Shown: positions 26,222 through 34,990, counted from the first letter of the stretch. The stretch is 64,000 bases of DNA from Algoriphagus sp. AK58 (GCF_014324365.1 NZ_QEIG01000001.1:62001-126000), one strand, 5' to 3'. Made by a program: numbers and translations. Notes: generated by a model from the letters alone, not told the origin.

Positions 26222-27020
26222 TGGGGGTGTTTTTCGAAAACCGATAAATAAAACCTACTTTAGCTCCAAATACATTAAAACCTTCATAAACTGTTCCACC
26301 ACCCAAGTTGATACGATTTATGTGAAAATAATTTCCCGTGAGCAATACAGATGTCTTTTTACTTATCATATAATTTATCCCAAGTTTTGTCTGATAAGCT
26401 AAGGCATTGCCGATGCCGCCTGGCTCAGTCCTGCTCCCAACCACACGATTCCCATTGCTATATACTATATCATAATCGTAAAGCATGTCAGTGGAGTTAA
26501 TTCTTGCCAATCCAAGGCCTGCTCCAATGAACGGAACCCAGCGTGACTTGGTAGGTATATCATAATACAAATTAGCTAGGACAGAATGTTTATTTAATTT
26601 TCCAGTAATTTCAGTTGTTCCGTTGAAAGTTATTTCTCCTCCAGAATAAAATACTGTACCACTTGAGATTTCTGAGTTAGCTGATTTAGCCTTGTAAAGG
26701 TAGGTCAATTCTACGCGTAGATTTTTCTCAAAGTTGTATCCTAAACCTGCCTCTATTGAGCCAGCCCCGGACACTCGCTTTTCTGAAACTCTTTCATAGG
26801 TAATGGGGCCCAAGGTTGGGCTCACAGTCTCATCCTTACGATTATTTGTAATTGGAGACTCCCAGGAATCTCCAACACTAGCAGTTAAGTAAAATCCTTT
26901 AATGGGTTTAAAGTTTAGTGCTTGATCGTTTTCAATTTTTGGCTTTACGGTTGGTATGGGGTTTATTTGACCGAAGGCTGTTGCCGAAATCAAAAACAGA
27001 GGAAATAAATATTTTTTCAT
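26217..27020 (-). CDS. Outer-membrane beta-barrel protein between two repeat B copies
   Basis: A 267-residue protein with signal peptide (KKYLFPLFLISATAFGQ) and barrel-type strands: GFYLTASVGDSWE, IEAGLGYNFEKNLRVELTY, FIGAGLGLARIN and GAKVGFIYRF. This fits the OmpA-transmembrane/P44 porin-like barrel family. Barrels usually end at the aromatic of a motif like YRF; here six more residues (SKNTPI) follow, and the stop lies inside repeat B, so the tail may have been altered by the repeat. The gene stands alone with no partner. Function is unknown; base composition appears more A/T-rich than core genes. Confidence 0.8.
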   Translation of the reverse strand: MKKYLFPLFLISATAFGQINPIPTVKPKIENDQALNFKPIKGFYLTASVGDSWESPITNNRKDETVSPTLGPITYERVSEKRVSGAGSIEAGLGYNFEKNLRVELTYLYKAKSANSEISSGTVFYSGGEITFNGTTEITGKLNKHSVLANLYYDIPTKSRWVPFIGAGLGLARINSTDMLYDYDIVYSNGNRVVGSRTEPGGIGNALAYQTKLGINYMISKKTSVLLTGNYFHINRINLGGGTVYEGFNVFGAKVGFIYRFSKNTPI

Positions 27021-27081
27021 CGAGGATTGTTTTTGAAACTATTGCTCAAATATAGCATAGACCCGAATAATCTGACTCCCG

Positions 27082-27371
27082 TCTAGGAGTAGAATCATGG
27101 TAGGGACTAGGTGTAGTCCCGACAACTGTACGGGAGCATCTACACCTTTATATAACTACAAATTTGTAATTTGCTTAGGATTCAAGATAAAATCAAAGTG
27201 AACCAATTTCATCCCGGTAATTATCGGGATGGAAAGAATATGAGGGTAGGACAAGGTATTAAGAGATCTTCCCTTTGGAAGATTTTAACCTTGGGCCAGC
27301 ATGCAGGGCGGGTAAACTTCACCCAGAACCCAATTGAACTTCAGAGATGCCTAGAAGATACTACGCCTAGA
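27082..27371. repeat. Direct repeat B, copy 2 (right flank of barrel gene)
   Basis: Same order and ends as 25932-26221, with scattered substitutions. Its internal hairpin changes to AGATCTTCC/GGAAGATTT, keeping pairing through a G-T pair. It lies upstream of the barrel gene's start, in the same orientation as copy 1. Confidence 0.85.
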
Positions 27372-27670
27372 GGGGTTCAACCCTTACAGGGTTGCCAAAA
27401 CCAAAAAACAATGTTCTTTTTTTCCTAGGTTTCACCTAGGGCTATTCAAAAGTTTGACCACTACGTGGTCATCATTCCAAATCATCTAAAATTAGTTTTC
27501 CGACCCCTGATAGAGCCTGTCCCGATGACTGAAAGGATATCGGGAGGGTCAAACCTCTGAATAGCAGTGGGTTGGTGGGTGAGCGAAGTCGAACCCCCAA
27601 CCCGTGGAAATAACGATCAATTTGTAATGGTTTTCCCGACCCTGTAAGGGTCGAACTTTTTTATTTCCAT
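27372..27670. repeat. REP-like palindromes between repeats B and A
   Basis: No gene is seen. Short palindromes include AACCCTTACAGGGTT, CCTAGGTTTCACCTAGG, GACCACTACGTGGTC and GACCCTGTAAGGGTC. They are typical of extragenic palindromes in Bacteroidota and may be substrates of a RAYT-type transposase located elsewhere. Confidence 0.6.
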
Positions 27671-28058
27671 GTCGTCCATGCCTACGGCATTTTCCAATCC
27701 AAATTTAACCATCTAATCCAGCCAATGAATTGGCTGGCAAAAGAATCGGTCATGCCTACGGCATTAATTAATAATCGGTTTTACCGTATTTCTTCACTTT
27801 AAAGTCCCATAGGGACGACTGATTGTCTTGCCAGCCGTTTTAACGGCTGGAAAAAATTGCTGACAGCTATTTCTAGAGTCCCGTAGGGACGGTCGATCTT
27901 TTTGAAAAAATCTAATAACTATCCTTTATTAGATTTTTTCTCTATTTGCCCACCAACTTCCCCTGCATCCCGGACCAAGGCTAAAATGACCCGTTTAGGG
28001 TCATTTTTATTTCGCCTTATCCTGGTTTTGTATTTTCTGGAATTTTTAATTCCTTTTA
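27671..28058. repeat. Long direct repeat A, copy 3
   Basis: Matches 25031-25420 over about 390 bp with few substitutions (for example GTCGTCCATG at the start instead of TATCGGCCATG). Same hairpins in the same order. Copies 1 and 3 together bracket repeats A2 and B and the barrel gene. Confidence 0.85.
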
Positions 28059-28729
28059 CCCTTGACCGTTCGATCCTTCATCCCTTAGGGATGATATATT
28101 GGTAGCACTAAATTCTCAGCGTCCTCCGCTCGACCTCCATAGGGGTCGTATATTTTTTTGTGACCAATTTCTATAAGCATTGAACGCGTTCTGAGTCTGT
28201 TTTGGATCTCCCTTCGGGGGTCGTACCTGTATACCTAACATTGTTTCCTACCAATATCAGACCCGTTCCGGGTCAATCTTTCAATTTTCTGGTCCTCTGA
28301 AAAGCTTTCCATTACATTTCCATCCTAATCCCGAAGGGATTTATAAATAATGATAAAGATCTATTCGACCCTGCCTTCCGGTAGGCAGGCCCTTTAGGAG
28401 GCCTTTATCGCAAGAAGCAAATGGGTATTTTGACATTTTTTAAGGCAAGCTGCGACTGCCTTTCCCGATTTTTTCTGGAAAGCGATCTTAACCAGTCTTG
28501 TCCTCCATTTGGTGTTTTTTTTAGCTAAAAAAGAGTATTAGCTCTGTTCAAAAGGTGGCATTAAAACCAAGTTCAGAGGTCCTGAGAATTAGTTAGGAAT
28601 TACATTCAATCAGTTTTTTGAACACTACCTATATGCAAAAAATAGCCTTTGATTGAAGTTTATAACATCTTAAGGTTTCATTTTACTTCTGAATTTTTTA
28701 ATTTGAATTACAGATCTTTTATAAATAGA
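28059..28729. repeat. Cluster of short palindromes before GAF/PAS gene
   Basis: No gene is seen. Palindromes include TCATCCCTTAGGGATGA, GACCTCCATAGGGGTC, GACCCGTTCCGGGTC, ATCCCGAAGGGAT, CTGCCTTCCGGTAGGCAG and GGCCCTTTAGGAGGCC. The last about 100 bp are A/T-rich and probably contain the promoter of the following gene. Confidence 0.6.
28327..28372. repeat. Repeat C, copy 1
   Basis: TAATCCCGAAGGGATT-type palindrome followed by AATGATGATAAA-like and ATTCGACCC words. A diverged second copy is at 29883-29925; the two flank the GAF/PAS gene. Confidence 0.65.
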
Positions 28730-29824
28730 ATGAATCGGCTAGCAGAACTTCGCTCTTTCGATATTTTAGATACCGATCCGGAAATTGAAATGGATGAGAT
28801 TGCAGAAATGGCAAAAGCAATTTTTAACACTCCCATTTCTGTGGTTTCATTCATGGATGACCATAGACAGTGGTATAAAGCCAAGATTGGAGTCAAATGG
28901 TCAGAGGTACCTTTGGAGGATACATTTTGTCGTTTTACTCTGGGCACACCCGATGAAACACTTGTAATTCTTGACCCTTTATCCGACAAAAGAGTACATG
29001 AAAATCCTTTTGTGACTGCAGCTGATGGTATTCGATTTTATGTGAGTGCTCCTATTGTTTCTTTTCAGGGCAATGTGCTGGGAACAGTTTGTGCATGGGA
29101 CCACAAGAAGCATGAGGTAAAGGACGCCCAATTAGAGGCGTTAAAGTTATTAGCTAAACGAGTAGCTATTTCTCTGGAAACGAGAAAAATCCTTAAAGAT
29201 CAAAATCAAAAAATCGAGCTTTTTGGCCATAAACTTCAAAAGCTAACTGAACTGTCGCCTGGTGCTTTGTTTAAGTTAAAAACTGACCCATCGGCTAAGA
29301 ATATAAAGTTGGATTTTTTAAGTTCTGGAATTTCCAGATTAATTCCGGAGGCCGATCGAGAAGCAATTCTTACTCATCCTACGGTCTTTTTAGATTGGAT
29401 TAGTCCAAATTTAAGATTTTCATTTTTGCGTCAATTTATCCATTCTGCAAAATGCAACAGCTCTTTTGAAATGGACATCCCAGTCAGTCTGGATGGTAAG
29501 AGTAAAATTTGGCTATGGATTAAAGCTCGACCTGAGTTTGAAGACGGTGAAATCAATTATTACGGCACCTTACAGGACATAAGTCAAAAAATTGCTCATA
29601 TCAATTCACTAAAAAAATTCCTATTTGATATCTCTCATAAGCTACGCGCCCCCGTAGCTAAAGTCAAAGGTGTAATACATCTTATCCAAGATGAAAATAG
29701 CCCTGAAACTACCATGGAAATGACTCCAATTCTATACCGGAGCATAGATGAATTGGATCAAATTTTACATCAATTGAATCACGAGTATTCCGAATTGATC
29801 AACTTTGTTGAAGATGATAATTGA
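28730..29824 (+). CDS. GAF-PAS sensor with DHp-like domain but no kinase ATPase domain
   Basis: About 364 residues from ATG 28730 (MNRLAELRSFDILDT is the usual start of GAF-type sensors; the frame is open 81 bp further upstream). A GAF domain covers residues 15-165 (DEIAEMAKAIFNTPISVVSF, DDHRQWYKAKIG, VLGTVCAWDH). A PAS-like region follows (LTELSPGALFKL ... YYGTLQDISQK). Then comes a histidine-kinase H-box, FLFDISHKLRAPVAKVKG, with His303. Only about 60 residues remain after this His, so the N, G1 and G2 boxes of the HATPase domain are absent. It could be a phospho-acceptor or phosphotransfer partner for another kinase, or a C-terminally truncated kinase. Confidence 0.82.
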   Translation: MNRLAELRSFDILDTDPEIEMDEIAEMAKAIFNTPISVVSFMDDHRQWYKAKIGVKWSEVPLEDTFCRFTLGTPDETLVILDPLSDKRVHENPFVTAADGIRFYVSAPIVSFQGNVLGTVCAWDHKKHEVKDAQLEALKLLAKRVAISLETRKILKDQNQKIELFGHKLQKLTELSPGALFKLKTDPSAKNIKLDFLSSGISRLIPEADREAILTHPTVFLDWISPNLRFSFLRQFIHSAKCNSSFEMDIPVSLDGKSKIWLWIKARPEFEDGEINYYGTLQDISQKIAHINSLKKFLFDISHKLRAPVAKVKGVIHLIQDENSPETTMEMTPILYRSIDELDQILHQLNHEYSELINFVEDDN

Positions 29825-30131
29825 AAAATGAAGTCAATAGAATCCGATTTTTTAAGCTGGATTGGCTAGGGTATTCCTTTCTTAATCCCAAAGGGATTAA
29901 ATGATGATAAAAATCCATTCGACCCCTTTATAGGGGTCCTACCTTTCAAATCGTCATATATTTTTTTAAACATCACACCCATGCTAGGTAGGTTTGGATT
30001 CAATTGAATAGAAATTTGGCTTTATCCCATTCCTAAAGAGCTGGGATTGAATAGTGCTTTTCCAAAAATCCCGATTAGAAGTGAGGTAGCGAAAGCCAAG
30101 ATTTTACCAATGTTGAGGCTGTTTTCAAAGC
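29825..30131. repeat. Non-coding stretch with repeat C copy 2
   Basis: No gene is seen. It contains repeat C copy 2 at 29883-29925 (TAATCCCAAAGGGATTA), a GACCCCTTTATAGGGGTC palindrome and a GGCTTTATCCCATTC word related to the repeats near 20851. Confidence 0.6.
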
Positions 30132-31514
30132 TTAAACTTCATCCTTGAGCACTTGAATTACTCCTTTTGCAAAATCATTGATGCTGAAATCCTTTTTGGG
30201 TGTGTATCCAAGTCTCACGATTACCAGATCCTCGGAAGGTATCACCAAAATCCACTGCCCTTCAAATCCCCCTGCGTAAAATGCATCGTTGGGTAAATCG
30301 GGTAACAGCTTATCGGATGGTTTTTCTTTTTTTCCTGCATTCAGCCACCATTGGGCGCCATATTGACCAAGGGGTGCTGCGGGAGTTGGCCGGGTAGCAA
30401 ACTCAACCCAATCCTCGGATAGGACCTGTGTTCCTTCCCAATTTCCCCTGTTCAACATCAACAAGCCAAACCTGGCAAAATCTCTTCCCGGGGCAAAGGC
30501 AAAGGATGATCCGACGAAAGTACCTGAGGCGTCTTTCTCCATGATGGTGTTGTGCATACCGATTTTGTAGAAAAAGTCCTCGTAAGGAAGGCGTTGGTAT
30601 TTTTCCTCACCGAGTTGGTTTCTCAAAATCTTGGAAAGAATATTGGTGGTCCCGGAGGAGTAATAAAAGTAGGAGCCAGGTTCATATTTCAAAGGTTTGG
30701 AAGCCGCTATGGCCGCTGCATCCGGCTTTAAAAAGAGCATGTTGGTAGCATCAGATACACCGCTATAATCTTCCACCCAATCCAGGCCATTGGTGGCTTG
30801 CAGCATATTTGTCAGGGTGATTTTGCGTCTTTCGTCTGTCCAGTCGGGGAGGAGGTTTTGCTGATCCAAAGTCATGATTCCTTTATCGACTTGCAGCCCT
30901 ACTAATGAACTGATGACACTCTTTCCCATTGACCAAAACGTGTGTTTAGTAGTGATGTCGTGATCATTTCCATATCCTTCGGCTACCAATTCCCCCTTGT
31001 GCACCACCAAAATCATGTGAGTAAGTTTGGCCTTTTGTTCCTCGCTTTCTAATTCATAGTGGATCATCTCCTGAATTTTCCTGTAGGGAGCGAGCTGGAG
31101 AATGGAATCATTGAGTACGTTGCCATTTGGCCATCTGACTGTATCCTGTGACCAAGTTGGTTTTGAGGCTGGATAATAGGTTTGATTTCTAACATCTGAT
31201 TCACTTTCTCCGGATAGTAAAGTGCATCCTTGTCCTTCTCGATAAATGGCAACCCGTTTTGCCAAATGAAACACACTCCCGGTTACTTTTTGCCCTTCCC
31301 GATCCACTTCAAAATCCCCCATACTAATGGGGAAGGATCTCAATTCTTGATCGTTTACCGAATTTTCGGTTCTACCTGCCACAAATACGCAGCTGCACAT
31401 GATTTTTGCCCCATAGGAACTGATCAAAGGGAAAGATTTCCAGACGTAAGAAATTCCATACATCAATCCGATGGATAAAATAATCAAGGCAACTAAGCGG
31501 AACTTTTGTTTCAT
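30132..31514 (-). CDS. Serine hydrolase, class C beta-lactamase family
   Basis: A 460-residue protein with an N-terminal membrane-spanning or signal segment (LVALIILSIGLMYGISYVW). The catalytic S-x-x-K of the beta-lactamase/esterase fold is in FWSMGKSVIS, the Tyr motif in YFYYSSGT, and a late Gly-rich GGFEGQWI occupies the KTG-like position. An unusual N-terminal region of about 150 residues precedes the catalytic domain and has Cys residues (MCSCVFVAGR). Such proteins are often esterases or D-aminopeptidases rather than antibiotic-resistance enzymes. No regulator or partner is adjacent. Confidence 0.88.
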   Translation of the reverse strand: MKQKFRLVALIILSIGLMYGISYVWKSFPLISSYGAKIMCSCVFVAGRTENSVNDQELRSFPISMGDFEVDREGQKVTGSVFHLAKRVAIYREGQGCTLLSGESESDVRNQTYYPASKPTWSQDTVRWPNGNVLNDSILQLAPYRKIQEMIHYELESEEQKAKLTHMILVVHKGELVAEGYGNDHDITTKHTFWSMGKSVISSLVGLQVDKGIMTLDQQNLLPDWTDERRKITLTNMLQATNGLDWVEDYSGVSDATNMLFLKPDAAAIAASKPLKYEPGSYFYYSSGTTNILSKILRNQLGEEKYQRLPYEDFFYKIGMHNTIMEKDASGTFVGSSFAFAPGRDFARFGLLMLNRGNWEGTQVLSEDWVEFATRPTPAAPLGQYGAQWWLNAGKKEKPSDKLLPDLPNDAFYAGGFEGQWILVIPSEDLVIVRLGYTPKKDFSINDFAKGVIQVLKDEV

Positions 31515-31808
31515 AAAGTGATTGAATTCAGGGGTGAAAGAAGGAGTCCTTCTATGGAAAGATAGGAAAAAGTGAGGTGATAATTATTTTCAAGAAATAG
31601 GCTATCTCCCGGAAATGAAAGGCTTTAATCGTTTGTAATTCCAAGTAATTGGAAGACGATTTTTTGGGTATAAACCCCTTGGACAGGGAAATCACTTTAG
31701 CCCATTCCGACCTTTTGTCGGCAGTCAAAAAATCCATAACTTATTCTGTTGAGAATCAGTGGTTTTTTCTCAATTCTATTTTTAAACCCTTTTACTTTTT
31801 CCAACGCT

Positions 31809-32957
31809 ATGAAAAACAAATTCGACCGATTGGCAGACCTTTTGGAGTCCAAATGGAATCAGATCCCGGATTCCTCGAGAAAGTTTCCATTTTCATTAAA
31901 AAATGAGCAAGGATTAGAGCGGATTTTTGGAATCGGTACTCCCCAATTCTCCATCCACCTTACCAATAATCAGGCAGTCGCTGCCTTGAGCACCTTGGAT
32001 CAGGAGAAAATTGCCAAAGCCTACCTCGATGGAGATTTGGAGATAGAGGGAGCGATCCTGGATGTGCTTTCGCTTAGAGACTTGTTCACAGACAATAAGT
32101 GGATCAATTTTGCCTGGAGATTAATCCAGCCGGTTCTTTTTGGTCAGGTCAAAAGTGACAAGAAGTGGATCGCACAGCATTATGATCTGGATGCGGAGTT
32201 TTTTAAGCTTTTCTTGGATTCCAGGCATAGAGCTTATTCACAAGCGGTATTTGCCTCAGATGAGGAATCTTTGGAAGATGCTGAAACCAGGAAGTTTGAG
32301 TTTGTACTGGAGGCCATTAAGGCTAAGCCAGGTGATCATATTCTGGAAATTGGGGCAGGTTGGGGTTCATTTGTAGAATTTGCCGGGCAAAGAGGGATTA
32401 AAGTCACCTCTTTGACTATTTCGGAAGCCTCCAGAAAATTTGTTCAAGGAATCATCGATTCTCAACATCTACCCTGTCAGGTATTGTTGGAGCATTTTTT
32501 TCAACATCAGCCCGGATTTCAATACGATGCCATTGTCAATTGCGGTGTAACGGAGCACTTGCCGGATTATGCCGGTTCTTTGATTCACTACCAAAGATTA
32601 CTGAAGAAAGGAGGAGTTCTTTACTTGGATGCCAGTGCAGACCGGACACGTCATTCCCACGGGACTTTTATGAACAAGTATGTTTTTGAGGGAAATGGGC
32701 ATCTGATGGTTTTGCATGAGTACCTTGCAGAAGTGGCTAAAACCTCTTTTTTGCTCAAGGGAGTGTGGGATGACCGTCATAATTATTACCTCACCTGTAG
32801 GGAATGGGCAAAACGCCTGGATGAAAATCGGGAAAAAATCGAGCAGCGATGGGGAAGGGCGCTTCATCGAACCTTTCAACTGTACCTCTGGGGAAGTGCA
32901 GAAGGATTTTATACAGGAAAGTTGCAGGCTTACCGGGTAGTCCTACAGCTGCACTGA
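31809..32957 (+). CDS. Cyclopropane-fatty-acyl-phospholipid synthase-like methyltransferase
   Basis: About 382 residues from ATG 31809. The N-terminal 110 residues match the lipid-binding part of the CFA-synthase family (NNQAVAALSTLDQEKIAKAYLDGDLEIEG). A class I methyltransferase follows: IAQHYDLDAEFFKLFLD, the SAM-binding LEIGAGWGSFVEFA, ITSLTISEA-like TSLTISEASRKFVQ, and VNCGVTEHLPD. It transfers a methylene or methyl group from SAM onto unsaturated acyl chains of membrane lipids; whether it forms cyclopropane or a methyl branch is not clear. It is a single-gene unit. Confidence 0.88.
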   Translation: MKNKFDRLADLLESKWNQIPDSSRKFPFSLKNEQGLERIFGIGTPQFSIHLTNNQAVAALSTLDQEKIAKAYLDGDLEIEGAILDVLSLRDLFTDNKWINFAWRLIQPVLFGQVKSDKKWIAQHYDLDAEFFKLFLDSRHRAYSQAVFASDEESLEDAETRKFEFVLEAIKAKPGDHILEIGAGWGSFVEFAGQRGIKVTSLTISEASRKFVQGIIDSQHLPCQVLLEHFFQHQPGFQYDAIVNCGVTEHLPDYAGSLIHYQRLLKKGGVLYLDASADRTRHSHGTFMNKYVFEGNGHLMVLHEYLAEVAKTSFLLKGVWDDRHNYYLTCREWAKRLDENREKIEQRWGRALHRTFQLYLWGSAEGFYTGKLQAYRVVLQLH

Positions 32958-33084
32958 AATCAATCGAGGTAACTGAGTTAATCGAGGGAAATAAGCCGGT
33001 AAACTGGATCAAGAAGGGACCTTGACTCGAAATCTTCAAAAATACTATATAATGCCTCTTCACTGGCTGTATAGAGTGAAATGG

Positions 33085-33158
33085 TGGGCCCAGCTGGGCT
33101 CGAACCAGCGACCCTTTGATTATGAGTCAAATGCTCTAACCTGCTGAGCTATGGGCCC
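33085..33158 (-). tRNA. tRNA with CAU anticodon (Met or lysidine-modified Ile)
   Basis: The minus strand folds as a full cloverleaf of 74 nt: acceptor GGGCCCA/TGGGCCC, D stem GCTC/GAGC, anticodon stem TTTGA/TCAAA with loop CTCATAA, and T stem GCTGG/CCAGC with TTCGAGC. The CCA end is encoded (33082-33084). CAU fits elongator Met or Ile2. The CTCATAA loop is shared by both, and the T-arm and variable GGGTCGCTGG resemble E. coli Ile2, so the amino acid is left open. Initiator is unlikely, since it lacks the GGG/CCC anticodon stem pairs. Confidence 0.93.
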
Positions 33159-33256
33159 TTTTTTAGCCTCAATTTTCAGCTTCTGAAAGCCTCAAACCTT
33201 GGTTTTGGGTGTGCAATGTTACATATTTGAGTCCAATTACACAACTCGTATTTCGA

Positions 33257-33886
33257 ATGAAAAATACTCCTGATGTTGACTTTTTAATCTTTGATCTGGG
33301 CAATGTGATTATTGATATTGACTACGACAGGACTTTTCGCCTGATCAAATCCATGGTTCCCGAAGCCCTCCATGACCGGGTAGGTCAGTTTTATCTGACT
33401 GATTTTCATAAAGCTTATGAGAAAGGATTGATTGATTCGCCTAGGTTCCGAGATGAGGTCCGAAACTATTTTGAGCAGCTTTGGACTGATGATGAAGTTG
33501 ATGATCTCTGGAACAGTCTTCTGGGAAAAATTCCTTCAGAAAGATTGGATTTAGTCCGAAAACTGAAAGAAAACTATCAGGTCGGTGTCCTGAGCAATAC
33601 CAATGAGATCCATATTGAGGGAGTTTATAAAATGCTCAAAGAGGATCATCAATTAGAAAATTTTGATTCTTTGTTTGACAGGATATTTTATAGTCACGAG
33701 ATGGGGCTTGCCAAACCTTCTGCCGAGATCTATGAACAGATGCTGGGGGATTTGGGAACGACTGCCAATCGAGTTCTATTTTTTGATGATTTAAAGGCGA
33801 ATGTGGAGGGGGCTGCCGCTGTAGGAATTCAGGCAATTCATGTTACAGGGCCTAGGGTGTTATTTGATTTTTTTGGAGATGTTTAG
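33257..33886 (+). CDS. HAD-superfamily phosphatase
   Basis: About 209 residues from ATG 33257. The catalytic DxD-like start is LIFDLGNVIIDIDYDRTF (Asp in IFDLGN), followed by a cap region. The second motif is VGVLSNTNEIH, the Lys motif LAKPSAEIYEQ, and the metal-binding FFDDLKANVEGA. This is the HAD-IA branch that includes YihX-like sugar-phosphate phosphatases. Substrate cannot be read. It overlaps the M50 protease gene by 8 bp. Confidence 0.9.
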   Translation: MKNTPDVDFLIFDLGNVIIDIDYDRTFRLIKSMVPEALHDRVGQFYLTDFHKAYEKGLIDSPRFRDEVRNYFEQLWTDDEVDDLWNSLLGKIPSERLDLVRKLKENYQVGVLSNTNEIHIEGVYKMLKEDHQLENFDSLFDRIFYSHEMGLAKPSAEIYEQMLGDLGTTANRVLFFDDLKANVEGAAAVGIQAIHVTGPRVLFDFFGDV

Positions 33887-34988
33887 TTTCAAGGAGTATT
33901 TAAGACATAGTATCCTTTTTGTACTCACGCTGGTTACGACCACTTTGGCAGGAGGAGAGTGGGTCTATGGAAAGTCGATCATGGTTTCCGGTGACTCTGC
34001 ATTGACTTGGGAGTATTTTTTCAAGTCCATGGCTTTTTCCATCCCATTTATTGGGATTCTTCTGATTCATGAGCTTGGTCATTTTTTTACTTCCCTTTAT
34101 CATAAAGTCAGGTGCACGCTGCCTTTCTTCATCCCTGCTTGGTTGGGTTTTATTGGGGCCCCGTCCATTGGTACATTTGGAGCGATTATCCAGATGAGGG
34201 GCTTTGTCAACAGTCGGGTTAAATTTTTTGACATTGGCATTGCAGGACCCTTGGCAGGTTTTGTCGTGGCTTTGGGGGTATTGATTTATGGATTTACCCA
34301 TTTGCCCGAGGCAGATTACATCTATCAAGTCCATCCCGAATACGCTGACCCCAATTTTCAAGGATATGGCGAGGATGTGTTGGATTTTGAGCTGGGAGGA
34401 AATCTTCTGTTTTGGGGTTTGGGAGAACTCCTGGCTGATCCGGAAAGATTACCGGTGATGTCGGAAGTGATTCATTATCCCTTTCTTTTTGCCGGGTATT
34501 TAGCCTTGTTTTTTACCGCACTCAACCTGTTGCCTATAGGGCAGCTGGACGGTGGTCATGTGATTTTTGGGTTGTTTCCCAAGGGTAATCAATGGATTTC
34601 TCTAGTGGCATTTACCGCGTTTTTGGCTTATGCAGGATTAGGAGTGATCAGTCCAAATCAACCGGTAGAAGAATTAATCATCCGGATTCCTCTTTACGTG
34701 GGTTTTCTGTTTATCTGCTACACCAAGTCTGGCCTGTCCAGTCAAAACAAAATCACCTTGGCCCTTACCTTGGCAGCCGCCCAGTATGCATTGGCCTTCC
34801 TCAAACCTGAATGGGAAGGTTATCAAGGGTGGTTGTTTTTCGGATTTTTGCTCGGAAGAGTAATGGGACTAAGACATCCTGAAGTAAGTGAGGGGAATGA
34901 ACTGGATGGTAAACGGAAAATTTTGGGATGGATCGCCATTGTGATTTTTATCCTTTGTTTTTCTCCACAACCGTTCATTTTCAAATAA
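33879..34988 (+). CDS. M50 site-2 protease family membrane metalloprotease
   Basis: About 369 residues from ATG 33879. The zinc-binding HELGH is at residues 64-68 within a membrane segment, and the third ligand lies in LPIGQLDGGH (Asp224). Extra hydrophobic segments follow. The domain order resembles the S2P/SpoIVFB-like subgroup that cuts within membranes, without a PDZ domain. It is translationally coupled to the HAD phosphatase. The natural substrate is unknown; anti-sigma factors are common targets in the family. Confidence 0.9.
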   Translation: MFSFKEYLRHSILFVLTLVTTTLAGGEWVYGKSIMVSGDSALTWEYFFKSMAFSIPFIGILLIHELGHFFTSLYHKVRCTLPFFIPAWLGFIGAPSIGTFGAIIQMRGFVNSRVKFFDIGIAGPLAGFVVALGVLIYGFTHLPEADYIYQVHPEYADPNFQGYGEDVLDFELGGNLLFWGLGELLADPERLPVMSEVIHYPFLFAGYLALFFTALNLLPIGQLDGGHVIFGLFPKGNQWISLVAFTAFLAYAGLGVISPNQPVEELIIRIPLYVGFLFICYTKSGLSSQNKITLALTLAAAQYALAFLKPEWEGYQGWLFFGFLLGRVMGLRHPEVSEGNELDGKRKILGWIAIVIFILCFSPQPFIFK

Positions 34989-34990
34989 AA

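Noticed and set aside
26048-27428. Two similar small open frames (67 and 85 codons) inside repeat B
   Set aside because: Both copies keep the frame, but substitutions between them fall in all codon positions and change many amino acids. No known protein is recognised, so they look like by-products of a repeat.
25000-28100. Possible CRISPR array in the repeat-rich island
   Set aside because: Repeats are long, few and unevenly spaced, with no regular spacers and no cas genes.
25218-28105. Matching small open frames (78 and 67 codons) in repeat A copies 1 and 3
   Set aside because: The shared peptide runs through palindromes and a terminator-like hairpin. It is explained by repeat identity, with no signal or domain.
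24799-30131. Possible insertion sequence or integron around the barrel gene
   Set aside because: No transposase, integrase or attC-type fold is encoded. Repeat B copies are direct and lack clear terminal inverted repeats.
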